Shown here: positions 21,925 through 33,929 of the stretch, piece by piece | Layout of the letters: each line of letters starts with the position of its first letter | Numbering within the stretch: position 1 is the first letter of the stretch | Assembly: GCA_947561395.2 (NCBI GenBank) | Contig: OX387186.1 | Span: 48,255,220 to 48,319,219 of the forward strand | Source of the DNA: Buxus sempervirens | Taxonomy: Eukaryota > Streptophyta > Magnoliopsida > Buxales > Buxaceae | DNA length: 64,000 bases | Reading direction: 5' to 3' | Notes under the pieces: model-generated | Databases searched by the model: none | The model's input: only the letters and a program-made list of their open reading frames with translations | Told to the model about the DNA's origin: nothing | Position numbers and translations under genes: made by a program

Positions 21925-21936
21925 CTGCCCCTCTTT
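21925..21936 (-). promoter_or_regulatory. Polypurine tract
   Basis: Minus-strand AAAGAGGGGCAG directly abuts the 3' LTR, where plus-strand DNA synthesis of LTR elements is primed. Confidence 0.7.
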
Positions 21937-24596
21937 GCCGGAGTCACCTTGGGGATGAACGGCAAAGAAGAAAAAGAACCTTATTTTTGCACCTTACATT
22001 TTGGTCGACATGATCAATGAGCTTAAGTCCTCTTGATTTTTCAAAGCAACGGAAACACGAAACGGTTTCCACTAAGTGTTTTGGAGCTTGCTCACCCACA
22101 CTTCGCGGGTTTCTTGGAGCAACCCCTGATTGATTTCCACTTGGATCTCGAAGCTTGCTCACCCATACTTCGTGGGTTTCTTGGAGCAATTTCTTGATTT
22201 TAATTTAGATTAAAAGGGATGGGATTGGACTTAAGCTCACCAACCTGTTTCGGCATTGATGCAAGATGCTTAACAATGTTATTTTCTTCTTGTTTGTTCC
22301 ATTAAAGCTTTTAGGTGATTTCCAGTTTTTTGGCTTCTTTTTTTTATTTATTTTTTATTTTTTATTTTTATTTTATAGCTTAGAGGCTGGATGAGGGTTG
22401 ATGCTGGTGGTTCAGGAATGAAGGAGTCGGGAGGAGGCTGCCTTGCTACTGTTTGTCATCCGGAGAACCTCGCACACCTGACCTATTCTATTTACAAAAG
22501 TAGTAAATCAAAAATTACAAAAGGACTTCTCAATTCTGTTCTTTCTTCAAGTCTTGAGAACTTCACTGCTCCTTTTTCACGGCATAGCATTCTCTGCTTG
22601 GGGAAGAGTTCCTCCATCAGCTTCTCTCGTGACAAGGTAGAGGTTCCCTGGTTTGGAATGACTCTACTGGGGATTGGTGGGAACCTCTATCGTCTTTTCT
22701 CTTTACACCTTTTGCTTCTTTCACTTGGTTAGGAGCTTCTGCTGAGTATGGGCACTCTGTGGGGATTAAAGGAGCTTTGTTGGGGAATAGAATCCGCTGG
22801 GGACGAGAGATCTTTTTGCAATTCCCCTTGCCTCTACTTGGCTTTTTTCTGGTTTGTTCTTTTTTCTGGCTTCAAGGCGTTTCTTGATGGCCTGCAAAGA
22901 TCTCACAAAGCGGTGAGGCATCTGAAATCAAGAAGATAAGCAAATAGGTCCTCTCTCTCTCTTTTTTTTTTTTTTTTTTGCAAGTGATCTCAAAAGAAAA
23001 GGCAAGACCAGCGATCACGGTGATTTGCCTTGTTAGCTCGAAGTGTTTTGGGACAGTGTGCTCGACACGTATTCCCATGAAATTCTTGACTTAGGCCAGC
23101 AAGGGTTTAAAAGCTGAGAGGTATTTCAAGGAATGTCCCCCCTTTCCCAGGTTTCGGTTTCTCTCATTTTCTCCTTTTTGAGGGAAGTTTCAGGATTTGG
23201 CAATTGAGGGTTCTTTCATGGGTTAGTGTCTATTCCAGCTTGAGGATCTTTGGCCAACCTTTTTACATCATGTCCCATAGATCAAAGAGGTCTTGAAATT
23301 AGGACGAAACATCGGCTTGGTTTTAGGTCTGAGAAATGAAAGATTATAAGGCTCAAGTTCTTGTCATCCTCAGGTTTTACTTTGTATCTTGCCGAAGCTT
23401 ATTTTTTCTTTTAGATTCCTTCGTCACAAATCTGTACAAATCTGGTTGTCACATCTTCTGTAATCAGAAAGGACTTTATAGCGGGACAAAACGAAGGCCG
23501 AGGTTTTAGTTTATGAAAGAAAAGGAATGCGGCTCAAAGTTCTTTTGTAAATGGGTTGAGTCATGTTTTACCCTTTTTCTTGATTGCTTGGATTTTGACG
23601 CCGTCCGTTTCACTTTCCTTTCTTTTCTTTTTGAGGCCTTTTGTTTTTTCCTTTATCATTTTTCCTTTGCCTGGGGGTCGATTTTTGCTTTTGCGCCTTG
23701 ATTGGCATGCCCCAGTGTGCTTTCTGGATTCTTTTCTTTTCTTTGCTTTTTCACACTTGTCTCATTTTTTTCTTCCCTTGTTCTTTGTCAAGCACCATAT
23801 TTAGGGTATTTGACTCAGTGGGTTAGGAAAGAAAATTGTTAGGCTCAAGGGGTTTGACTAAGGATATGATTTTGGAAATTTGGGATGCAAAGCAAAGATG
23901 GCCTTTCATCCTTTTACAGAAGTTGTGACAATTTGATTGGACTATTTCATGCAAATTCTTTCAGGAATCTGATTTCATCCTTTTTTTTATTTCCTTTTAG
24001 CTTTGCCCCAGTGTGGGGTGGCTAGACACAACACGGGTATTTAAATAATACGATCAGGCTCAAAGTGTTTTGACTAGCGGTTCTTATGCTTAAGGATGCA
24101 CGAAGGATGGCCTTTCATCCTTTCTCAAAGACATGATATTTAAGTCGGCCTTGGCCCTTAGCTGGTTTAGACATTTTCTCTTTTTTTTTCTTTTCATCTT
24201 TTTCCTCTCCAGGGTTATTCTGCCCCAGTGCAAGGATGGGTTTGGGAGAAAAATCAAAGCATAGATCAGGAAAGGACTGCCTTTGGCTCAGTCAAGGTTC
24301 TCATGGGACAGTATCCTGCACCCAGCTGAAAACACCTTTGAGCTACTTGGCATTTTTCCATGATCATAGTCTTGCCAAAGGGTATGGTCTCAGAACATTG
24401 TCATCACCGACCAAACACTTACATTTTTTTCTTTTTTTTTTCTCATTTTTATGTATACATATTTTTTCAAAAAGTTTGCATGGAAGTAAAAAGTATTTAC
24501 AGAATTACTAATTACCAGGAGAGATTAACAAAAAGGTAAATTTCAAACTTATCCTGGTTATAGTGGATGTTGCATCTTGCAGCCCCGCCTAACCTC
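21937..24596. other. Non-coding 3' interior of the gag-only element
   Basis: About 2.7 kb between gag and the 3' LTR. No domain of pol is recognisable in any frame. A tandem pair (GAAGCTTGCTCACCCA...CTTCG) lies at about 22085-22190. C/T-rich and T-rich stretches (23580-23800) give short spurious frames. Confidence 0.75.
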
Positions 24597-26243
24597 TTAC
24601 TTTGTCCCGCTAGAAGATGCCTGATGGTCTGGAAGAGGATTAGTCTGGACCCCTACTGGAGGAGTTGTTGCTGGGGGATCGACAGAAATTTGCTTATTGT
24701 CGATCAAATCTTGTATATCATGCCTCAAATCCCAGCAATAGTTAGTATGATGACCAGGAGCTCCCATGTGATATTCGCAGCGCACATTAGGATTGTAATT
24801 GCGACTATTAGTCGGCTGGTGGGTTGGATCCTTTTTCTGCAAATACCCCTTTTTCAACAAGGTTGGCAGCAATTCTGCAACTGAGTAAGGGAGGGGAGTG
24901 AACACTCTAGTCATTCTTGCTTGGTGTTCCTCTCTGGTCAACCTAGGCCTTCTTGCAGCCTGTGTCTCCTGTCCAGGGTTCTGGTTATTAGGTGCTGAAA
25001 AGTGGTAAGGTCTGCTTTGCTGGACGTAGTTAACATTCTCGTCCTCTTTCTTCTTTTCCGGACCTCTCCCACTAGCAGGACCTCTTCTCTGCTCAGGAAA
25101 TCCTGTAATTCTACCAGACTTAACTCCATCTTCTATCCTGTCTGCCACAACCACCAGGTCTGCGAAACTCGCAGCAAACTGTCCCAGTAGCAGTGTATAG
25201 TATGGCTGTCCTAGCGTCGAAATGAATAGTGTCACCATCTCCTTTTCCAGCATGGGCGGCTGAACCATCGCAACCATCTCTCGCCACCTCTTAGCATACT
25301 CACGGATGGACTCAGTACTCTTCTTGGTCATTTTTTGTAGCTCCATTCGAGTGGGCAAGACCTTAGTATTAAACTTGAAATGCTCAAGGAAAGTACTTGC
25401 CAAGTCATCCCATGTCCTGATTCGGCTCCTGTCTAGACTGGCGAACCATTTCTGTGCTGATCCCGTCAGTGAGCGTTGGAAGAATTGGATCATGATCCTC
25501 TCATCATGCGCATACTGGCACATGTCTCCATAGTACGCTCTGAGATGTAACAGTGGATCACCACTTCCATCAAATTTTACGAGATCTGGACATTTAAACT
25601 TTGGTGGAAGCTGTAAATCAGGGAAAAACCCTAGCCTATCCAGTGAGGCTTCCTTTGGCACAGAACTTCGGTTCGCATTCCGTACATGTTCTTTTAAGGC
25701 CTGCACATCGGCTTGCATCGATTCTTGTGTCTGATACCAATCTTCTATTTCATGCCCCATTTCCTGTGGCATGGCAGGGGCTGCTGGAATTCTCAGCTGT
25801 TGCTCTGCTTGGATAGGTAGTGGTTGAGGAACTGGATGTTCTGGTGGTTGCAAATTCATCTGTGGAATAGCAGGCGGTGGCTGCTCTGGCATGACTGGTA
25901 AAGGCTGAGGAGCCAAGTGCTGTGGTGGCGGTACTCGTGGCTCCTGGGGAGGTACCGGCTGTTGTGGAGGTATTGGCAACTGCTGCTGCGGTTGTGCAAA
26001 CTGGGGAGGTACTTGCAGCCTTTCCATTCGCTGCATCATGTTCGCCATCATGGCTGTCATGTGAGCCATTTGCTGGTTAATTCCTGTGATTACTGGATGA
26101 TCTTCCAGCTTTTCTTGCTCCTGAGGAGGTGGAGGGAGTGCTTGTTCAAGTCCTTCAGCAGGATCCATTTGGAGTTTTCTTCTTGAACGTAGGAGGTACG
26201 GGCTGCGATACGCAATCTTGGTACCTATTGAACAAAAAGACAA
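24597..26243 (-). CDS. Gag polyprotein of Tat-like retroelement
   Basis: Open frame of 548 codons without stops. The likely true start is Met26 (MDPAEGLEQ, at 26168), because the preceding residues look like read-through of a basic leader. Order: coiled-coil-prone Met/Gln stretch (about 50-75), Pro/Gln-rich region (77-160), then the retrotransposon Gag core (about 210-370, with LVKFDGSGDPLLHLRAYY, WFASLDRSRIRTW and TRMELQKM). A basic linker and a Cys/His knuckle CEYHMGAPGHHTNYC (489-503) precede WDLRHDIQDLID, a signature of the Tat/Ogre lineage. Gag would form the particle and bind element RNA. The frame is intact, unlike nearly every other transposon gene here. Confidence 0.9.
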   Translation of the reverse strand: MSFCSIGTKIAYRSPYLLRSRRKLQMDPAEGLEQALPPPPQEQEKLEDHPVITGINQQMAHMTAMMANMMQRMERLQVPPQFAQPQQQLPIPPQQPVPPQEPRVPPPQHLAPQPLPVMPEQPPPAIPQMNLQPPEHPVPQPLPIQAEQQLRIPAAPAMPQEMGHEIEDWYQTQESMQADVQALKEHVRNANRSSVPKEASLDRLGFFPDLQLPPKFKCPDLVKFDGSGDPLLHLRAYYGDMCQYAHDERIMIQFFQRSLTGSAQKWFASLDRSRIRTWDDLASTFLEHFKFNTKVLPTRMELQKMTKKSTESIREYAKRWREMVAMVQPPMLEKEMVTLFISTLGQPYYTLLLGQFAASFADLVVVADRIEDGVKSGRITGFPEQRRGPASGRGPEKKKEDENVNYVQQSRPYHFSAPNNQNPGQETQAARRPRLTREEHQARMTRVFTPLPYSVAELLPTLLKKGYLQKKDPTHQPTNSRNYNPNVRCEYHMGAPGHHTNYCWDLRHDIQDLIDNKQISVDPPATTPPVGVQTNPLPDHQASSSGTK

Positions 26244-26389
26244 AAATTAGTATAAAGAATTCATATTTCATCAAAATATAATGCATGCCAATGACTTTTT
26301 GATTTGATTGATTTCTACTTAATTGATTTTTTCTTTGCTTTGAAACTTTTATTCAACAACTAAGGAGGATGATTTGATCTCTTTTTAGC

Positions 26390-27185
26390 CGCCATTCGGA
26401 GACAAGGGGAGAGTCCCTGAGAATAATCTCCTTTTCACCGCCATTTCGGAGGTAAGGAAAGAAGATTTCTGAAAATGATTTCCTTCAACCGCCACTTCGG
26501 AGGTTGACCGCCACTTCGGAGGTAAGGAAAAGGACTGCCACTTCGGAGGTTAGCCTCCACTTCGGAGGAAAGATCCCTTTTAACCGCCACTTCAAAGGTA
26601 AAGGGAGAGAAGATCCTTGGAAATTATTTCCTTCAACCGCTACTTCAGAGGTTGACTGCCATTTCGGAGGTAAGGAAATAATCCTTGGACAAGGTTTCCT
26701 TCAACCGCCACTTCGGAGGTTGACCGCCACTTCGGAGGTAAGGAAAGAAGATTTCTGAAAATGATTTCCTTCAACCGCCACTTCGGAGGTTGACCGCCAC
26801 TTCGGAGGTAAGGAAAGAAGATTGCTGAGAATGATTTCCCTCAACCGCCACTTCGGAGGTTGACCACCACTTCGGAGGTAAGGAAATAATCTCTGCTGAA
26901 TCGCCACTTCGGAGGTAATGGTTTCCTTCAACCGCCACTTCGGAGGTTGACCGCCACTTCGGAGGTAAGGAAAGAAGATTTCTGAGAATGATTTCCCTCA
27001 ACCGCCACTTCGGAGGTTGACCACCAATTCGGAGGTAAGGAAAGAAGATTTCTGAGAATGATTTCACTCAACCGCCACTTCGGAGGTTGACTGCCACTTC
27101 GGAGGTAAGGAAAGAAGATTTCTGAAAATGATTTCCCTCAACCGCCACTTCGGAGGTTGACCGCCACTTCGGAGGTAAAGAAATA
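26390..27185. repeat. Minisatellite of CCGCCACTTCGGAGGT units in the gag leader
   Basis: About 24 copies of GCCACTTCGGAGG or close variants, mostly arranged in pairs (AACCGCCACTTCGGAGGTT then GACCGCCACTTCGGAGGTAAGG), with the pair plus AAAGAAGATTTCTGA-type spacer repeating about every 60-70 bp. Each unit is a partial inverted repeat (ACCGCC/GGAGGT). It lies between the PBS and gag on the transcribed strand. Overlapping open frames on both strands are by-products of the repeat. Confidence 0.92.
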
Positions 27186-27344
27186 ATCTCTGGGTTTGGA
27201 AACCACAGGAGCTGATTTTGATTTGGGAAATGGATCAGTTTGGAGAATTCCAAGGAATGATAAGGGGTTTGGAATGGTAGGAACACAAAGTATTGATTTC
27301 CATCAGGATCTGGGAAACTACAAGAGTTGATTTCCCAATTGGCT

Positions 27345-27640
27345 GACTCTTTTTTTTTTTTTTTTTGGTCCGATGGCCATCGGCAAAAATCAGACTTTTT
27401 CCTTGACTTTTTTTTTTTTACTTCCTTATTTTGGGCTGTTTCACAGCCAATTGAAACTTGGCTTAAGCACAGGGGATTGAAATCATCTAAAGCAAATTTA
27501 ATGCATACTTAGAGGCAATTTAAATCTTTGAAATTTTTTTTTGTTTTGTTTTTTTTGTTTTTGTTTTTGTTTTTGTTTTTTCGTTTTTTTTTTTTTTTGT
27601 TTTTGTTTTGTTTTGTTTTTTGTTTTTTTTTTTTTTTCTT
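27345..27640. repeat. T-rich simple sequence
   Basis: Long T runs interrupted by single G or C (27349-27366, 27532-27637) in the element leader; on the transcribed strand these are A-rich. Confidence 0.85.
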
Positions 27641-29067
27641 GAAATGAGTTAATCAGGCATGTTTATGCAGATGATCTTGAAGTGTGTGCATTTGATGCAT
27701 GAAGATGCCTACAAAATTAGAGCCAACATTACCATTCTGCATAATTAAAAAGTGTGTGCACAATCCTAAAAAGGTTGGTGCCCCTTGAGGCACGACTTCT
27801 AGACATACTTGTGTATGGAAGTACATCTAAGTCCAGATCAACCTTCTTTCATCTGTTCTTTCTTCTACCTTCGCTTTCAGGTGTTAGACCAAAAGAATTA
27901 ATAATCTGACAGCAAGGGCGAAAATTACATGATAATCAAAATCTGCAAAATTTCATCTTAAGGGCTTTTGGGAACCCAGAAGAAGGGTACAAATTTACTT
28001 CAAGGCAGGTAGGCTGAATTCCTAGATCTAGGGTTTTGCCCCTGCTCTGATCTGGCCTGTTTCTATCTGATTTTCTGACCTTACCGGCTTTCATCTGCTC
28101 AAAAGGTTGATCTGGATTCAGAGTGCCCCTAGCGGACTGAATGGGTCAAGGCCCATGGTTCACGGGACTCAATGCTTGGATCTGGGGTGGCTCCCCTGAT
28201 CAAAATTTGGTTGGATTCCTAAATTAGGGCTAAGGCAACCCAAGATCAAGGGTTCACTCAATTTAATGCAAAAGAACGGGGGTATTTGCCCCTGATGGAC
28301 TCTTGGATTTTAAATTGATTTTATTTTCCAATATTCACATCCATATTCATATCCATGCTGCATTCGCAAAGCTGTGGTTTATCAGAAACAATAGGTGGGG
28401 AAAGGGTACCCAGCCCGAGACATTCGTCTACAAGGGTCTGAGCCAAGTACTAGACCCTCGCGTACCACAGCATGAAGCCAGTGGCGCTAAGGAATCCAGA
28501 AACCTGGGGAGATGGGTTTACCCTGCTTTCCCCGGCAAGCCACGGGAGCGTAGAGCTAATACCATCCCAAAAGTAAGTTCATCGTTTGAGAAGGGTGGCT
28601 GCTAGAAAGATCTAAGTTTTGGTGAAGAAGAGCAGCATCCCATCAAGTCATTCAAAGCGGATCATTCATGCAGACCCCCTCGTGCATGTCACCCCATGCA
28701 GTTAAAGGATCATTCACGGTGTGGTGAAGTGCTCGTGTGCAGTGGGACAAAGTGCTGTGTCTATTTGGGTGATTCTCGGATAATGAGCTGATAAAGGGTT
28801 CCTTAATGTCACTTTTATAGTGAGAGTATAGAACAACATGCAATACGATGTCTGGGTGGATCCCCAGGTAAGTGGAGGGTCACAGGGAACCGCTTAAATT
28901 CCACTTTCCTTAGGCAATTATCTCGTCCTTATGACAGGATCCCCCAATATCACGTAATTGCAAGAGTTCCATACCTCACTAAGGTTGGACAAAAAGTACT
29001 TCCTAAATCTGCTCATATCCCCCTATGTTGACTCATTTCCTGACTAAGGACCAATTGGGCTGAGAAA

Positions 29068-29085
29068 TCCCCAGCAGAGTCGCCA
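29068..29085 (-). promoter_or_regulatory. Primer binding site
   Basis: Minus-strand TGGCGACTCTGCTGGGGA begins 3 nt inside the 5' LTR. Starting with TGG (complement of tRNA CCA) is expected. The same word, GGTGGCGACTC, appears near the ends of the related LTRs. The tRNA species is not assigned. Confidence 0.8.
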
Positions 29086-29088
29086 AGC

Positions 29089-31588
29089 TGTGCGCACCCC
29101 GTTTTTCGGTTTCGGGCCGCACGACGAGGTGCATGCAAAGAGTGATGCTCACCTCGGGACTGTTTTGGAGTCGCCACTGCCTGAGAGGTGCAGGCAGACA
29201 CAAAAGGGACACCTATTTGGGCCTAATTATTCTGGTCTGCGGCTTATTAGAGTTCTGAGTAAGTTCTCGGTTACGTCTAGGGAAGCCCGAAGACACCCTA
29301 GCCCGCCTCGTCGATTGACAGGTCCCGTGGGTCTCCTTGGTCTTGAGTCAACTTAATTCTCACCCAATTCCTAAGCCAACATGCACACTTATTTGGTCTG
29401 GTGGGGACCGTTGATGGTGTGGGTCCCCTTTTTATTTGATTTTATCTTTTTATTAAGTTAGTGAAGTGGGTCTGGTAGGGGCCCCGTTGGAAGGCCCATT
29501 GGGATCCAAATTGGGCTTAAGTCAAGCCCAAGGCCCAATTCGGGTTATTGGGTAACCCTTATTGGATTATGGCTATTTGGTTTAAGGGTTTATTGCATAT
29601 TCACAAAGTTAGTGGGCTAAAGTTTTTTAGGGCCCATTGGGCTTGGATTTGGCCCAAGGGCAGTTAATCATGTAGCCTTGGGTCCATTTATTAAAATGGG
29701 CCTTGGTTGGGCCAGACGGGATATGGGCCCCATTGGAAGGCCCACGAAACCTTGGTGGGCCCACTTAAGCCCACAGTCTCAAAATGGGCTTGGAGTTATC
29801 CAAGAAGCCCAATTGGTCGGGTCAAGTTTAAATGGGTCGGATTGGGTCCAACCGGGTCCGAAAAATTAATTTTTTAAGTTGTTTACAGTCTTGACCGTAT
29901 TTCATTTACGGTCCGGGCTGAACCGTAATTTTAATACGGTTGAGGTCGGACCGTAGGTTAACTACGGGCAGGCCTGGACCGCTCTGAGTATACGGGCGAG
30001 GCTTATTCTGCACTTTTGTTGCCGATTCTGCTTGGGATCAATCCCGTAGCCTTCTTAGGAGCTTTCTGCAATTGAGGTTGAAGTTTCCAGCTTCTCCAGA
30101 TTCTGTGCTTACTTCATTTGCTTCAAAATGTCATTTTTCTTCTTCCTTTTGTCCCCTTTTTTTTTATTTGGAAAACCACACCTTCCTATAGTGATTCATG
30201 ATTAATCTTAAGGGAAGGAAAGGGAAAATTACAGGGGATGGTTCATGGAGGATGGATTCTTCTTGTCCTTCCAAATGGATCCATTGAATGGATCTTATAA
30301 CATTTTCATTCTTTCTCTTTGGATTTCCTCTTTCTCTTTTTATATGGACATTAAAACTTGTATAGAGGAATCTTATCAACAACAAACAAAAGGGTTAGTA
30401 GACAATGTAATAAAGCAACAGAAATTTAATACTCTTTAAATAAAGAAGTTTATGTATGTATTGAAATGAAATTTAAAAGAAAACATTACCACACTCTTAT
30501 CTCTTTGTTTGGATGATATTGAGGTCCTCAGAGAATTCCGGCAGCGCTTCCGCGTCCCCTTGAATTCTTGAACTTAGTTTTGGCAAAGGTTCTGATGGGT
30601 TGATTATGCTTACAAGATGAAAGAGGAGGTTGGGCAGCACTCCAGGGGCAAAATGGGTATTTTTGGGTTAGGTATTGGGGGTGGCAAGGTTTGGGCAGAG
30701 TTTGGACATGGAAACGTCGAGGAAGGAGAGGGGGGACGGCCAAGGAGAAGGCTTGTTCAAATGAGGGGGGTGGCCTCTCTATTTATAGGCAAAATTTTCG
30801 TGCCCGTATTTGAACTACGGGCATGCCTTGCCCGTACTTCAAGTACGGGCGTGCCTTGCCCGTAATTCAAATACGGGCGAAAAACGAATATTTGCAATTA
30901 TCGCAGATTCTTCCGTACGGGACGCGTGTCCCGCAACGCGTCCCCTTCTAGAAGCTTGCCCGTATTTGAAATACGGGCATGCCTCGCCCTTACTTCAAAT
31001 ACGGTCCAGCACGTTTTTAAAATGCTGGATTTCAAATGCTTTATTAAATTTGACTTATTTAAAGATTTTTATCCGATTTTTTGATTATTTTATTATAAAA
31101 ACGAGATTCTCTTATTAAAATATTATTAAAAAATAAAGATATTTTTATTAAATGATTATTTTATTTATTTAATTCATTTATTCTGCTTTTTGCTGCTATT
31201 TTGCCACATGGGCAGCTTTCTTTGAAACTTCAACTGCTCATAACTCTTCCGTCCGATGTCCGATTTCAGCAAATTTGGTGTCGTTGGAATTAGCTCGGAA
31301 CACACTATCCACTGGGATCAAATTGGGCAGTTGAATTGGGGTCGAGCAAAAAGTCAACTTTCGCTCCCCCAAAAGTTTGACCGGCTCATAACTTCCTCAT
31401 CCGGACTCCGATTCTGGCAAACTCAGTTGCGTTGGAACCATGTCGAAATGCTCTTTTTAATGAGATGAAGTTTGATGGCCAATTCTCTTTGGATTAAAAA
31501 GTCAATTTTCAGGCCCCTAAGGGTTTGACTTTTTAATTGAAATTTTTATTTTCTGCATTTTTGGGGGTGCAAAAATCAGGTGCTAACA
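29089..31588 (-). repeat. 5' LTR of the gag-only element
   Basis: 2500 bp. Partner of 19425-21923, ending GGTGCGCACA in its own sense. Drives the element. Confidence 0.93.
30777..30790 (-). promoter_or_regulatory. TATA box in the 5' LTR
   Basis: Minus-strand GCCTATAAATAGAG, followed downstream by G/C-rich leader. The hairpin array at about 30803-31010 lies immediately upstream of it. Confidence 0.7.
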
Positions 31589-31913
31589 CAAGGATTGAGG
31601 TCGTTATTTACTAGTGAGGATTGGGGCAATTGCTCTCAGAGCCGCACTGGGATGGGAGACGAGTAAAGGATATTGTTTTTGCTGGCAGCTTTTGGTATAA
31701 TGTGAAGGAGATAGTTGATATATTGGAGCCCATTTACTGGGTGGTATGGGTCATTGACACAGATGCATACCTGACTATCGGTTCCATCTATGAATGCATA
31801 AGGGTGATGAAAGCACAAGTACAAGCTACAGCTGAGACCTCCTGCCAGTGGATCCACAAGATCATTAATGATTGTTCGATTAAATCGATGGATCATCCTT
31901 TACATTTGGCAGG
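31589..31913 (+). pseudogene. hAT#1 transposase, middle fragment
   Basis: Continues 19424: across the junction the frame reads LDSIL-stop-HKQGLRSLFTSEDW. Then, after one frameshift, comes FAGSFWYNVKEIVDILEPIY and IDTDAYLTIGSIYECIRVMK, typical of the region between catalytic core and dimerisation domain. Ends at HPLHLAG where LTR C1 is inserted. Confidence 0.85.
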
Positions 31914-32359
31914 TGTAGACACCCCAAAATTGCACGATTTTTGATAAATCATAAAGGACAGAAATATTTTATTGGAATTTTCAATTCTTAGCATTCGGTT
32001 TGTGATGCTTAATCCATTTAAATCCAAAACCACAAAGAAAAAGGCCCATATTTAATATTTTGTGCAAAGTCAAACTTTTTCCGGTTGAATTTTGTTGATT
32101 TTTGACCCCAAAAAATAAAATATTTTTCAAGGCAAGATTTCAAGATAATTTTTCCCGGTAATCAGGTTTTTAGCAATGTTATTGCATAAATGAATTTTTT
32201 GAGTCTTTAAATCTTGACAAATACCTTGGTATTAACATGTTGAATCTTTTTACTGGACCTGAAAAACCAGAATTTAGCCTTGAACTAGAAAGTTGACTTT
32301 TTATTCACTTGGATTTTGGGTCTAGAACTATTTTTAATGGATTCAAATGGGAGGGTGTT

Positions 32360-32445
32360 TGCTTATTTACATGTAATATCTTAAGTAAATGGAGATTAAA
32401 AAATACGAGGACATTTACTTAAATGATATTACATGTAAATAAGTA
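32360..32445. repeat. Long inverted repeat in LTR C1
   Basis: CTTATTTACATGTAATATC (from about 32361) pairs with GATATTACATGTAAATAAG (ending about 32444). The arms continue through TTAAGTAAATG/CATTTACTTAA with a small offset, giving about 30 bp per arm and a short centre. Confidence 0.85.
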
Positions 32446-33929
32446 TTGCTTATGCAAAAACAGGCCAAAAAAGGTTAAAAATTGGTCAAACTTGTTTTTT
32501 CCGCATTTGGTATATGGACGAGCCTTGACCGCATTTGATCTGAGGACATTAGGTGACCGCATTGAAAATGTGGACAAAACGTGTCCGCAACGCGTATTTT
32601 TGAGAATTTTCGTAAAAATTCTTTCTTTAAGCCTTGTTACTATTTTTACCTCTCTCTAGGGTTTCGTGCATCCTTTTTTACCCCTCATTGGTTCTCATAT
32701 TTACTCCAACTCATGTTGCTAAAACTGAATTGGAACATTCTAGAACCTATTGGGACCACCCTTGCACTTGCTCTTGCCTATAAATAGGAGGCCTCTCCTC
32801 AGGCAAATCGCTGGAATTTGTGGCTAAGAATTGTGCCAGAAGTTGGAGATTGAAGAGCTCCAAGTGAAGAAGAGAACCTCTGCCTCTCTGTTTTCTGCAA
32901 TCCAGGTAAGCTTCTTTTCTTTTATTTTCTGTTTTAATTTTTAGGATTATTCTATTCTTTTATTTTCTTGTAGAATAAGGCATGTATGTGATTGTAACCC
33001 CAAGCCTAAATCCAAGTACCTCGAGTATCTTCTCTAGCCGTAAAACGTGAAGAGAGTTCTAGGGGAAAGGAGAACAGGAATGGACCCGTAGGATAGGCCC
33101 CTATGTGTTATAATCTTTGATTTTTGTATTTTAATACTTTATTTAGGCTATGTGTTTGTTTCTTATTGAAATATGGAGGAATACCATGGATCTATGCTAT
33201 TCATAACATTAGATTTTATTTTCCTCCTAAAGTGTTGTTTTTACATTAATTTCTCCTTTTTTATTTTTTTTTTGTAATTAGGCTAGGATTTTGGGTTTAT
33301 CATGGTCAATATGGTAGATCTGAAATCAAAAGCCTTAAAGTCTCTCCTTTTGATTTTTTTCATCAATATGGGTGAATCTGGTTTAGATCTCTTAGTTAAT
33401 GAGAAACCTGGACCAGATTCTTACCCTAGATGGTTTTGATTTATTCTTCAATATTAAGAGATGATTTTGGAATTGTTTTGATTTTTTGAGAGAAGACTCT
33501 ATGGTCTAAACTCTCCCCTTTTGATGTTTTTCATCAATATGGGTGAATTTGGCTCAGATCTCTTAATTAATGAGAAACCTGGACCAGATCTGTACCCTAG
33601 ATGGTTTTGATTCATTCTTCCATTTCACCAAGTGATTTTGATTTATTTTAAATTTTGAGAGAAGACCCTATGGTCTAAACTCTCCCCTTTTGATTTTTTC
33701 ATCCATATGGGTGTATTTGGTATTAGATTTCTTAATTAATGAGAAATCTGGGCTAGATCTGTACCCTAGATTGTTCAGATTCAATTTTTCAATATTTTGT
33801 AAAAATAATTTTTTTAGGTAATTCCTAGATTTCAAGGATTTAACTTAGAGCTAGATTTTTGAAGTTTTTAGTTTAAGTTTGTTTTCTTTATCTTGATTTT
33901 AGTCAATCATGAAGCCCAAAAAATGGTAT

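Larger units (their letters stand above)
19425..31588 (-). mobile_element. Complete Tat-like LTR element with gag only
   Basis: 12,164 bp, flanked by CAAGG at 19420-19424 and 31589-31593. LTRs 19425-21923 and 29089-31588 are colinear and differ by some two dozen changes by eye (about 1%), so insertion is recent. Orientation is minus: PBS beside the right LTR, purine tract beside the left LTR, gag on the minus strand. The 7.2-kb interior has a repeat-rich leader, a 548-codon gag and 2.7 kb of non-coding sequence where pol would be. No protease, reverse transcriptase, RNase H or integrase is visible on either strand. It fits a non-autonomous TR-GAG-type element of the Tat/Ogre lineage, whose Gag would depend on enzymes from a relative. 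Confidence 0.92.

Noticed and set aside
26390..27286. Regular repeats suggestive of a CRISPR array, and repeat-encoded open frames on both strands
   Set aside because: Units vary in spacing and sequence, spacers are repeated rather than unique, and the region is the leader of a plant retroelement; the frames arise from the repeat itself.
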